This document shows positions 15,118 to 22,195 of a stretch of DNA of 22,195 nt, one piece after another. The stretch covers positions 1-22,195 of the forward strand of contig JASHQT010000052.1 of assembly GCA_030039005.1 (NCBI GenBank). The letters are read 5' to 3'. This DNA is from Bryobacteraceae bacterium (GTDB lineage Bacteria; Acidobacteriota; Terriglobia; Bryobacterales; Bryobacteraceae). The notes beneath the pieces are model-generated. The model did not search any database. It was not told the DNA's origin and worked only from the letters and a program-made list of their open reading frames with translations. A program made the translations under genes and the position numbers. Positions within the stretch are counted from its first letter, which is position 1; every line of letters starts with the position of its first letter.

Positions 15118-17589
15118 ATGTCCATGAGATCCCTGCGGCAACTCTTCCGGCGATTCGGCCGGGCCCCCATGTTCACCGCCGTTGCGCTGCTCACCCTGGC
15201 GCTGGGCATCGGCGCCAACACCGCGATTTTCAGCGTGATTAACGGCGTGCTGATCAAGCCGCTGCCCTATCCGCGGGCGCAGCAATTGGTGGGAGTCTGG
15301 CAACTGGCGCCGGGCATCGTCGGATTGAGCGGACAAGACATCAATTGCGCGCCGACCATGTATTTCACCTACAGCGAGGAAAACCGCACGTTTGCGAAAT
15401 TCGGGCTCTGGTCTAACGGGGGCGGAACGGTCACGGGCCTCGGCGAACCGGAAGCCATCCGCGCGATCGATGTGACATACGGGACGCTCGATGCCTTGAA
15501 TGTGCCGCCAAAACTAGGGCGCTGGTTTTCGAAATCCGATGACACGCCGGGGACGCCGGAAACCGTGATCCTCGGGTACGGCTACTGGCAACGGCGCTTC
15601 GGCGGGAATCCAGCGGCGATCGGGCGCGCGCTCACCATCGATGCGAAGCCGCGCACGATAATCGGCATCATGCCGCAGGATTTTCGGTTCCTGGACGCGC
15701 AGCCGGACGTGCTGCTGCCGCAGCGCTTCGAGCGCAGCAAGCTATTCCTAGGCAATTTCAGCTATCAAGGCATCGCGCGGCTGAAGCCCGGAGTGACTCT
15801 CGATCAGGCCAACGCCGATGTGGCGCGGATGCTGCCGATCTGGATACGGTCCTGGCCCGTGCCGCCCGGATTCAGCCGCACCCTATTTGAGAATGCGCAT
15901 CTTGCTCCGAAAGTCCGGCCGTTGAAGCAAGATGTAGTGGGAGACATCGGCGCGACCCTGTGGGTGATCATGGGGACCATCGGGCTGGTGCTGCTGATCG
16001 CTTGCGCGAATGTCGCGAATCTTTTGTTGGTGCGGGCGGAAGGCCGGCAGCAGGAACTCGCTGTTCGCGCGGCGCTAGGCGCCGGATGGGGGCGCATCGC
16101 TCGCGAGATGCTGCTCGAAAGCCTGACGCTGGGCGTCCTGGGCGGCATCTTAGGCTTGGCGCTGGCGTATGGCGCTCTGCGCTGGCTGGTGGTGAAGGGT
16201 CCGCAATCGCTGCCGCGGCTGAGTGAAATCGGAATCGATCCGCTTGTGCTGGCGTTCACGCTTGCGATTTCGCTCGCGGCCGGCTTATTCTTCGGCCTTA
16301 TCCCGGCGTTCAAATATGCGGCTCCGCACGTGGCGGCGGCGCTGCGCGGTTCCGGCCGCAGCCTGACGCACGGCCGCGATCGGCATCGCGCGCGCAACAC
16401 ACTGGTGGTGGTTCAAGTAGCGCTGGCGCTGGTGCTGCTGATCAGTTCGGGCTTGATGATCCGGACATTCCAAGCGCTGCGCGGCGTCCAGCCCGGCTTC
16501 ACGCGTCCGGCCCAGCTGCAGTTGCTGCACGTTTCTATTCCGGACACCGAAGTGAAGGATATCGAGCGCGTGGTCCGGATGCAGAACGACATGATCGACA
16601 AGCTGGCAGCGATTCCCGGCGTCGCCTCGGCCGGATTCATTTTCGGAGCCCCCATGGAGGGGTTCACTTCGAACGACCTTGTGTATGCCGAGGATAAGAG
16701 TTATGCGCCCGGACAGATTCCGCCGATCCGCCGCTTCCACTTCATTTCGCCGGGTTATTTCCGGACGGCGGGAACGCCTTTGATCGCCGGCCGCGACTTC
16801 ACCTGGATGGATGTTTACGGCAAGCGGCATGTGGCCGTGGTTTCCGAGAACCTGGCGCGCGAGATGTGGGGGTCGCCTGCGGCAGCGCTCGGCAAGCGTA
16901 TCCGGGAAAGCGCGGCGAATCCGTGGCGCGAGATCGTCGGCGTGGTGGGCAATGTTTACGATGATGGCGTACAAAAGCCGCCGGCCAAGATCGCCTATTG
17001 GCCGATCCTTGCGGAGAACTTTGAAGGCGACAAGCTGTTTGGGGCTCGTTTCGGAGCGCTGGCCGTGCGCACCGACCGCGCGGCTACCGAGACATTCCTC
17101 AATCAGGCGCGGCAAGCCATCTGGTCCGTGGACCCGAATCTGCCGGTGTTCCTCGTGGAGACGCTGCAGGATGTTTATGCCGGCTCCATGGCGCGGACGT
17201 CGTTCACGCTGGTGCTTTTGGGAATCGCGGGTGCGATGGCGCTGCTGCTGGGCGTGGTGGGGATTTATGGTGTGATTGCCTATGCGGTGACGCAGCGCAC
17301 GCGCGAGATCGGAATTCGCATGGCCTTGGGCGCCCAACCGGGGACGCTGCAGAAGATGTTCGTGCGCCAGGGACTGCTGCTGGCGGCCGTGGGCGCGGCG
17401 ATCGGGCTGCTCGCGGCCGCTGGGCTCACGCGCCTGATGTCGTCGCTGCTGTTCAAAACGCCGGCTCTCGACCCCGCGACATACGCGGCCGTTTCTGTTT
17501 TATTGATCGCGGCGGCGGCGCTGGCGAGTTATGTGCCGGCCCGCAGAACGACGGCCGTGGATCCGGTGGAAGCGTTGCGGACGGAGTAG
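15118..17589 (+). CDS. MacB/FtsX-type permease of the acidobacterial orphan (ADOP) family
   Basis: An 823-residue membrane protein built as two MacB-core-plus-FtsX units. The N terminus MSMRSLRQLFRRFGRAPMFT leads into the first membrane helix (about 19-45). A periplasmic core follows to about 280. Further hydrophobic helices lie near 282-305, 338-360, 376-398, 427-450, 695-725, 752-775 and 789-811. The FtsX signatures ELAVRAALGAG and REIGIRMALGA mark the two repeats. The protein ends in the usual PARRTTAVDPVEALRTE. Relatives pair with an ATPase to move or sense envelope compounds, but this family is typically found without one, and none is present here. ATG 15118 and ATG 15124 (two codons on) are both possible starts. 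It is divergent from the GH19 gene. Confidence 0.93.
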   Translation: MSMRSLRQLFRRFGRAPMFTAVALLTLALGIGANTAIFSVINGVLIKPLPYPRAQQLVGVWQLAPGIVGLSGQDINCAPTMYFTYSEENRTFAKFGLWSNGGGTVTGLGEPEAIRAIDVTYGTLDALNVPPKLGRWFSKSDDTPGTPETVILGYGYWQRRFGGNPAAIGRALTIDAKPRTIIGIMPQDFRFLDAQPDVLLPQRFERSKLFLGNFSYQGIARLKPGVTLDQANADVARMLPIWIRSWPVPPGFSRTLFENAHLAPKVRPLKQDVVGDIGATLWVIMGTIGLVLLIACANVANLLLVRAEGRQQELAVRAALGAGWGRIAREMLLESLTLGVLGGILGLALAYGALRWLVVKGPQSLPRLSEIGIDPLVLAFTLAISLAAGLFFGLIPAFKYAAPHVAAALRGSGRSLTHGRDRHRARNTLVVVQVALALVLLISSGLMIRTFQALRGVQPGFTRPAQLQLLHVSIPDTEVKDIERVVRMQNDMIDKLAAIPGVASAGFIFGAPMEGFTSNDLVYAEDKSYAPGQIPPIRRFHFISPGYFRTAGTPLIAGRDFTWMDVYGKRHVAVVSENLAREMWGSPAAALGKRIRESAANPWREIVGVVGNVYDDGVQKPPAKIAYWPILAENFEGDKLFGARFGALAVRTDRAATETFLNQARQAIWSVDPNLPVFLVETLQDVYAGSMARTSFTLVLLGIAGAMALLLGVVGIYGVIAYAVTQRTREIGIRMALGAQPGTLQKMFVRQGLLLAAVGAAIGLLAAAGLTRLMSSLLFKTPALDPATYAAVSVLLIAAAALASYVPARRTTAVDPVEALRTE

Positions 17590-17617
17590 TCGCGCAAAGG
17601 CGTGTAAGAATAGTCGT

Positions 17618-17677
17618 ATGGAAGTACGCTTCACGCCCGAGCTCGAAGCGAAAGTCGCGCAGTCCCGCGGGGCGTGA
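17618..17677 (+). pseudogene. truncated N terminus of an antitoxin-like protein
   Basis: ATG at 17618 opens MEVRFTPELEAKVAQSRGA and then stops. The first 15 residues match the start of small RelB/CopG-type antitoxins that I remember as beginning MEVRFTPELEAKL and continuing for about 70 residues. No continuation is seen in any frame and no toxin follows, so this looks like a decayed remnant. The match is short and could be chance. Confidence 0.35.
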
Positions 17678-17754
17678 TGCAGATTCGCTGATCGCCCCCT
17701 ACAACGGGACGGATCGTTCCCTTGGCACTGAAGCGAACACCAGGAACGAAAGGC

Positions 17755-17799
17755 CTGGCGTTGCCGCCAGTGGTTTCCCGGCACGCACGAGTCCGTGCG
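17755..17799. other. two adjacent short hairpins
   Basis: CTGGCG-TTGC-CGCCAG (17755-17770) and CGCACG-AGTC-CGTGCG (17784-17799) are perfect 6-bp stems with 4-base loops, 13 bases apart. Neither is followed by a T run, so they are not typical terminators. They could be part of a structured leader of the fds transcript or of an unrecognised small RNA. Confidence 0.4.
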
Positions 17800-17810
17800 C
17801 CACACGGGCG

Positions 17811-17838
17811 TTCAGCCGGGTTCCAATTATGATAAAAT
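17811..17838 (+). promoter_or_regulatory. possible sigma-70-type promoter for fdsGBA
   Basis: TTCAGC (17811-17816) and TAAAAT (17833-17838), 16 bases apart, could be -35 and -10 boxes; TATGAT (17828-17833) is an alternative -10. The AT-rich block is about 70-80 bases before the fdsG start. The -35 match is weak (three of six). Confidence 0.3.
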
Positions 17839-17907
17839 TTTCTCGCAAGCCGAGGTGTGCGACGCAAGGCCTCGGTGTCTGTGGAAAGTGCTGGTAAGTA
17901 ACTTTAA

Positions 17908-18387
17908 ATGAGCAAGATGCAGGAGTGGGATGCGGAGCGGGCCAAAGCCCGGATTGCCGAGCTGGAGCGGCTCCCCGGCGCGCTGCTTCCCATTTTGCAT
18001 GCACTACAGGAAGAGTTCGGCTACATCCATCCGGATGCCACGCCGCTGATCGCGAGCGCGCTGAATCTGTCGCGAGCCGAGGTCCACGGCGTCATCAGCT
18101 TTTATCACGACTTTCGTCATGAGCCTCCGGGACGGCACGTGCTGCGCATCTGCCGCGCGGAGTCCTGCCAGTCGATGGGTTGCGACGCGCTGATCGATCA
18201 CGTGGAAAAGAAGGCCGGCGTCACGCTGGGCGAAACCACGCCCGACGGCAGCCTCACCATCGAGCAAGTGTTTTGCCTGGGAAACTGCGCGCTGTCCCCG
18301 GCGGTGATGATGGACGGTGAACCGTATGGCCGCGTGTCGCCGGGCGTGGCTGACTTTTTGGTCGATAGCGCCCGGAGGGCGCAATGA
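17908..18387 (+). CDS. fdsG: NAD-dependent formate dehydrogenase gamma subunit (NuoE-like, 2Fe-2S)
   Basis: A 159-residue thioredoxin-fold [2Fe-2S] protein of the NuoE family. The cluster ligands are C82 and C87 (CRAESC) and C123 and C127 (CLGNC). The N-terminal helical part has LLPILHALQEEFGYI and AEVHGVISFYHDF, typical of FdsG and NuoE. In the soluble FdsABG enzyme it sits next to the FMN subunit in the NADH-reacting module. The order fdsG-fdsB-fdsA downstream supports formate dehydrogenase rather than complex I. The ATG at 17908 has only a weak ribosome binding site; ATG 17917 is an alternative. The stop is 19 bases before the fdsB start. Confidence 0.92.
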   Translation: MSKMQEWDAERAKARIAELERLPGALLPILHALQEEFGYIHPDATPLIASALNLSRAEVHGVISFYHDFRHEPPGRHVLRICRAESCQSMGCDALIDHVEKKAGVTLGETTPDGSLTIEQVFCLGNCALSPAVMMDGEPYGRVSPGVADFLVDSARRAQ

Positions 18388-18406
18388 GGAAAGACGGGCG
18401 CGCGCA

Positions 18407-19999
18407 ATGAGTATCAAAATATTTGTTCCACGCGATTCGGCCGCGCTCTCTGTCGGCGCCGAAGGCGTGGCGCGCGCCATCGCCAGCGAAGCTTCGTCGC
18501 GCAAACTGGATATCACGCTCGTCCGCAATGGATCGCGCGGTATGTTCTGGCTGGAGCCGCTTGTCGAAGTGGAGACGCCGCGGGGCCGGATCGCCTATGG
18601 GCCGGTGACCCGGGAAGCCGTCGCGGGGTTGTTCGATGCGGGCTTTCTCGATGGCAAACCGCACGCGCTGTGCCTGGGGCCCACCGAAGAGATTCCCTAC
18701 TTGAAACGGCAGGAGCGGCTGACGTTCGCGCGCTGTGGGATCGTCGATCCCCTTTCGATCGGCGACTACATCGCGTACGGCGGTTATCGCGGGTTGCAGA
18801 AAGCGCTGGCGCTCGAGCCGCAGGCGATCGTGGATGAGGTCCAGAAGTCGGGCCTGCGCGGGCGCGGCGGCGCAGGGTTCCCCACCGGCATCAAGTGGAA
18901 CACCGTCCTCTACGCCAAGGCCGATCAGAAATATATCTGCTGTAACGCCGACGAGGGCGATAGCGGCACTTACGCCGACCGCATGATCATGGAAGGCGAT
19001 CCTTTCGTGCTCATCGAAGGCATGACGATCGCGGGCCTCGCGGTGGGCGCGACGCAGGGCTACATTTACAGCCGCTCGGAATACCCGCATGCCTTTCGCG
19101 TGATGCAGCAGGCCATCGCCATCGCCTATGAGCGCGGGTATCTGGGCTCTAACGTCGCGGGTTCCGGCAAGCGCTTCGATCTTGAAGTCCGGTTGGGCGC
19201 GGGCGCGTACATCTGCGGCGAAGAGACGTCGATGCTCGAAAGCCTGGAAGGGCGCCGCGGGCAGATTCGCCCCAAGCCTCCGCTGCCGGCGCTGGAAGGT
19301 CTGTTCGGAAGGCCCACCGTCGTCAACAATCTGATCACGCTGGCCAGCGTGCCGATTATTTTGGACAAAGGCGCGGAGTATTATCGCGACTTTGGGATGG
19401 GCAAATCGCGCGGAACGCTAACCATTCAACTCGCCGGCAACATCAAGCACGGTGGGCTGGTGGAAAAGGCGTTCGGGATCACGCTGCGCGAAGCGATTTA
19501 CGATTTCGGTGGCGGTACTGCGACCGAACGTCCCGTGCGCGCGGTGCAGGTGGGCGGGCCGCTGGGCGCGTACTTCCCCGAATCCCTGCTCGATACGCCG
19601 CTCGATTACGAAGCGTTCGCCGCCCAAAAGGGCATGGTGGGGCACGGCGGCGTAGTAGTGTTCGACGACACGGTGGATCTGGCGCGGCAGGCGCGCTTCG
19701 CGATGGAATTTTGCGCGATTGAAAGCTGCGGCAAGTGCACGCCCTGCCGCATCGGCTCCACGCGCGGCGTGGAAGTGATCGACCGTATCATCGCGAATGA
19801 AAATCGCGCCAAGAATCTCGAAGTGCTGGATGATTTATGTGAGTTGATGACGGACGGATCGTTGTGCGCCCTCGGCGGATTAATCCCGCTGCCGGTGCAG
19901 AGCGCCATCCGCCATTTCCCCGAAGATTTCGACAAACCGGCTGCGCCGGTGAACCCGGACGTTCTGAAGTCCAACCGAGAGACACACCCATGGCGTTAA
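18407..19999 (+). CDS. fdsB: NAD-dependent formate dehydrogenase beta subunit (NuoF-like, FMN, NAD, 4Fe-4S)
   Basis: A 530-residue subunit that takes electrons from the iron-sulfur chain to NAD+. It has an N-terminal extension of about 110 residues with a thioredoxin-like appearance but without the 2Fe-2S cysteines, as in FdsB proteins. Then come the NADH motif GLRGRGGAGFPTGIKW (149-164), the FMN segment CNADEGDSGTYADR (179-192), GAYICGEETSMLESLEGRRGQ (266-286) and the [4Fe-4S] ligands C441, C444, C447 and C487 (ESCGKCTPCRIG). ATG 18407 gives the family N terminus; the frame is open further upstream inside fdsG. It overlaps fdsA by 10 bases, so the two are co-translated. Confidence 0.94.
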   Translation: MSIKIFVPRDSAALSVGAEGVARAIASEASSRKLDITLVRNGSRGMFWLEPLVEVETPRGRIAYGPVTREAVAGLFDAGFLDGKPHALCLGPTEEIPYLKRQERLTFARCGIVDPLSIGDYIAYGGYRGLQKALALEPQAIVDEVQKSGLRGRGGAGFPTGIKWNTVLYAKADQKYICCNADEGDSGTYADRMIMEGDPFVLIEGMTIAGLAVGATQGYIYSRSEYPHAFRVMQQAIAIAYERGYLGSNVAGSGKRFDLEVRLGAGAYICGEETSMLESLEGRRGQIRPKPPLPALEGLFGRPTVVNNLITLASVPIILDKGAEYYRDFGMGKSRGTLTIQLAGNIKHGGLVEKAFGITLREAIYDFGGGTATERPVRAVQVGGPLGAYFPESLLDTPLDYEAFAAQKGMVGHGGVVVFDDTVDLARQARFAMEFCAIESCGKCTPCRIGSTRGVEVIDRIIANENRAKNLEVLDDLCELMTDGSLCALGGLIPLPVQSAIRHFPEDFDKPAAPVNPDVLKSNRETHPWR

Positions 20000-22195
20000 T
20001 ACAAGAAATCGATTACGGCACTCCCGCACGAGTGTCCGACACACTGGTGACGCTGGAAATCGACGGCAAGCCCGTGACGGTGCCGCGCGGCACGTCGGTG
20101 ATGCGCGCGGCGGTGGAGGCCGGCATTCAGGTGCCCAAGCTGTGCGCGACGGACAACATGCAAGCGTTCGGCTCCTGCCGGCTGTGTCTGGTGGAGATCG
20201 AAGGGCGGCGCGGCACGCCCGCTTCGTGCACCACGCTGGCCGAGCCGGGGATGAAGGTGCGGACGCAATCGCCCAAGATCGCGAAACTGCGGCGCGGCGT
20301 GATGGAGTTGTATATCTCGGACCATCCGCTCGATTGCTTGACGTGCTCGGCCAACGGCGATTGCGAGTTGCAGGATATGGCGGGCGCGGTGGGGTTGCGC
20401 GAAGTCCGCTATGGTTATGAAGGCGCCAATCATCTGAAGGCCCCGAAGGACGAATCGGCGCCGTATTTCACGTTCGAGGCTTCCAAATGCATCGTGTGCT
20501 CGCGCTGCGTGCGGGCGTGCGAGGAAGTGCAAGGCACGTTCGCACTGACGATCGACGGCCGGGGCTTTGCCTCCAAAGTCGCGGCCGGCATGGACGAGAC
20601 CTTCCTTGCTTCCGAATGCGTCTCCTGCGGTGCCTGCGTCCAGGCCTGCCCAACCGCTACCCTGATGGAAAAGTCCGTCATTGAGGCGGGCCAACCGGAG
20701 CATTCGGTAGTCACGACCTGCGCCTATTGCGGCGTCGGCTGCTCGTTCAAGGCCGAGATGAAGGGCGATCAGGTCGTGCGCATGGTGCCGTGGAAGGACG
20801 GCGCCGCCAATCACGGTCATTCCTGCGTCAAGGGCCGGTTTGCCTGGGGCTACGCGAACCATAAAGACCGCATCCTCAAGCCGATGGTCCGCGAGAAGAT
20901 CACCGACCCGTGGCGCGAAGTGACGTGGGACGAGGCGATCGGCCGCGCCGCCTCCGAGTTTCGTCGCATCCAGGCGCAGTACGGACGCGGCGCGATCGGC
21001 GGCATCACCTCCTCGCGTTGCACCGACGAGGAGACCTTCCTTGTGCAGAAGCTGGTTCGCGCGGTCTTCGGTAACAACAACACCGATACTTGCGCACGCG
21101 TGTGCCATTCGCCCACCGGCTACGGCCTCAGCAAGACCTTCGGCACCTCGGCCGGGACCCAAGACTTCGACTCGGTCGAGGACGCGGACGTCATCGTCGT
21201 GATCGGCGCCAACCCGACCGACGCGCACCCTGTCTTCGCTTCGCGCATGAAGAAGCGGCTGCGCCAGGGCGCGAAGCTTATCGTCATCGATCCGCGCCGC
21301 ACCGATCTCGTGCGCTCGGCGCATATCGAAGCGCAGTACCATCTGCCGCTGCGACCCGGCACCAATGTCGCCATGCTTAATGCGCTGGCCCATGTCGTTG
21401 TCGCCGAAGGTTTGATCAACGAGACTTTCGTGCGCGAGCGCTGCGAGGGCGACGCCTTCGCCGAATGGGCGGCATTCATCCGCCGCCCCGAGAACAGCCC
21501 CGATGTGGTGGCCGGGTTCACCGGCGTTCCGGCCGAGACCATCCGTGCCGCGGCGCGACTCTACGCGACCGGTGGCAATGCGGCGATCTATTACGGGCTT
21601 GGTGTGACCGAGCACAGCCAGGGCACCACCGCCGTGATGGGCATGGCCAATCTCGCGATGGCGACCGGCAATATCGGCAGGCGCGGCGTCGGGGTGAACC
21701 CGCTGCGCGGCCAGAACAACGTCCAGGGCTCGTGCGACATGGGCTCATTTCCGCACGAGCTTTCGGGCTATCGCCACATCTCTGACGCGGGCGTGCGCGC
21801 ACTCTTCGAGAAGGATTGGGGCGTCACGCTTGATCCAGAGCCGGGCCTGCGCATCTCCAATATGCTCGATGCCGCCTGCGACGGCTCGTTCAAAGGCATC
21901 TACATCCAGGGCGAGGACATTCTGCAGTCCGACCCGGACACCAAGCATGTGTCAGCAGGTCTGGAAGCGATGGAATGCGTCGTCGTGCAGGACCTGTTCC
22001 TCAACGAGACAGCACGTTTCGCTCATGTGTTTCTCCCCGGCTCCACTTTCCTTGAGAAGGACGGCACGTTTACCAACGCCGAGCGCCGCATCCAGCGCGT
22101 GCGCAGGGTGATGTCACCGAAGAACGGTTATGGCGACTGGGAGATCACACTGCTGCTCGCCAAGGCGCTGGGCTACGAAATGCACTACGACCATC
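19990..22195 (+). CDS. fdsA: formate dehydrogenase alpha subunit, molybdopterin and Fe-S, 3' end beyond window
   Basis: The catalytic subunit, oxidising formate to CO2 at a bis-molybdopterin site; 735 codons are visible of roughly 950. Reading through: a [2Fe-2S] domain (C52, C63, C66, C80), a His-coordinated cluster (H112, C116, C119, C125), a 2x[4Fe-4S] ferredoxin domain (C167, C170, C173, C177; C210, C213, C216, C220), then the catalytic-domain cluster (C244, C247, C251, C279) with the electron-relay lysine K281. The molybdenum ligand is C372 in TCARVCHSPTGYG, encoded by TGC, so this is not a selenoprotein; H373 is the usual active-site histidine. The ATG lies in the last codons of fdsB. 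Codon choice changes sharply near 20,580 (codon ~197): ACG and GTG dominate before, ACC and GTC after. The protein reading stays continuous. Confidence 0.95.
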   Translation, partial: MALIQEIDYGTPARVSDTLVTLEIDGKPVTVPRGTSVMRAAVEAGIQVPKLCATDNMQAFGSCRLCLVEIEGRRGTPASCTTLAEPGMKVRTQSPKIAKLRRGVMELYISDHPLDCLTCSANGDCELQDMAGAVGLREVRYGYEGANHLKAPKDESAPYFTFEASKCIVCSRCVRACEEVQGTFALTIDGRGFASKVAAGMDETFLASECVSCGACVQACPTATLMEKSVIEAGQPEHSVVTTCAYCGVGCSFKAEMKGDQVVRMVPWKDGAANHGHSCVKGRFAWGYANHKDRILKPMVREKITDPWREVTWDEAIGRAASEFRRIQAQYGRGAIGGITSSRCTDEETFLVQKLVRAVFGNNNTDTCARVCHSPTGYGLSKTFGTSAGTQDFDSVEDADVIVVIGANPTDAHPVFASRMKKRLRQGAKLIVIDPRRTDLVRSAHIEAQYHLPLRPGTNVAMLNALAHVVVAEGLINETFVRERCEGDAFAEWAAFIRRPENSPDVVAGFTGVPAETIRAAARLYATGGNAAIYYGLGVTEHSQGTTAVMGMANLAMATGNIGRRGVGVNPLRGQNNVQGSCDMGSFPHELSGYRHISDAGVRALFEKDWGVTLDPEPGLRISNMLDAACDGSFKGIYIQGEDILQSDPDTKHVSAGLEAMECVVVQDLFLNETARFAHVFLPGSTFLEKDGTFTNAERRIQRVRRVMSPKNGYGDWEITLLLAKALGYEMHYDH

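Larger units (their letters stand above)
17590..17907. other. 318-base gene-free stretch upstream of the formate dehydrogenase genes
   Basis: No complete gene is convincing in this stretch. It holds a short antitoxin-like fragment (17618-17677), two adjacent perfect 6-bp hairpins (17755-17770 and 17784-17799), and an AT-rich block TATGATAAAATTTT (17828-17841) that stands out from the GC-rich surroundings and may be the promoter for fdsG. A minus-strand frame crosses it, but its protein is arginine-rich with no family resemblance, so I treat it as chance. Confidence 0.6.

Noticed and set aside
16285..17337. 350-codon minus-strand frame opposite the permease gene
   Set aside because: Low-complexity His/Arg-rich translation, no ribosome binding site, and a firm gene on the other strand.
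17631..17867. Minus-strand frame of 78 codons in the gene-free stretch, and an idea that the hairpins belong to a group II intron or other mobile element
   Set aside because: The protein is Arg-rich with no recognisable family, and no intron domain V, reverse transcriptase or terminal repeats were found.
21103..21105. Possible selenocysteine codon in the formate dehydrogenase active site
   Set aside because: The codon is TGC, so the molybdenum ligand is ordinary cysteine.
19996..21615. Long open frame of 539 codons on the minus strand opposite fdsA
   Set aside because: It lies entirely opposite a gene with all FdsA cofactor motifs; the translation is His/Arg/Gly-rich with no family resemblance, as expected for antisense frames in GC-rich DNA.
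17908..22195. Reading fdsGBA as complex I genes nuoE-nuoF-nuoG
   Set aside because: The third gene has the formate dehydrogenase TCARVCHSPTG active-site motif, and no other nuo genes are present in the window.

Overview
The window is GC-rich, densely coding DNA from a bacterium that is most likely an acidobacterium of the Solibacter/Bryobacter type. This rests on a MacB-like permease of the acidobacterial 'orphan duplicated' type with no ATPase beside it, on two secreted proteins of uncharacterised families that I associate with Acidobacteriota, and on several exported enzymes (amidohydrolase, MmgE/PrpD, GMC oxidoreductase, metallo-beta-lactamase fold). No rRNA, tRNA, CRISPR array or insertion sequence was seen.

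Layout, left to right. (1) 1-1124, minus: a MetE-like methyltransferase running off the left edge. (2) 1211-4835, plus: a four-gene operon with a 3-hydroxyisobutyrate-dehydrogenase-like enzyme, a split transketolase (N and C halves overlapping by 8 bases) and a crotonase-fold protein that resembles 6-oxocamphor hydrolase more than ordinary enoyl-CoA hydratases. (3) 7446-4857, minus: three overlapping genes for exported proteins, two of related uncharacterised families around a metallo-beta-lactamase-fold protein that has lost most metal ligands. (4) 7506-8384, plus: a stand-alone 5'-3' exonuclease. (5) 15015-8399, minus: GH19-type lysozyme/chitinase, amidohydrolase, MmgE/PrpD, intact MBL hydrolase, gluconate-2-dehydrogenase-type small subunit and GMC flavoprotein, nearly without gaps. 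(6) 15118-17589, plus: the orphan permease. (7) 17590-17907: the only gene-free stretch over 300 bases, with an antitoxin-like fragment and two small hairpins. (8) 17908 to the right edge, plus: fdsG-fdsB-fdsA of a soluble NAD-dependent, molybdenum formate dehydrogenase; fdsA is cut by the window end.

How the genes may work together (inference). Block 2 looks like an intracellular catabolic module: oxidise a beta-hydroxy acid or similar substrate, move a two-carbon ketol unit, and cleave a C-C bond by a retro-Claisen reaction. Block 5 looks like a periplasmic oxidation/hydrolysis module: nearly every member carries a Sec or Tat-like signal, and the flavoprotein that lacks one could be carried out by its Tat-signal small subunit. 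Block 8 would recover NADH from formate.

The most notable anomalies are a sharp change in codon choice inside fdsA near 20,580 (recombination or a contig mis-join), the degenerate MBL protein, an amidohydrolase lacking the usual metal-binding/catalytic aspartate, and the Tat-like signal on an MmgE/PrpD protein.
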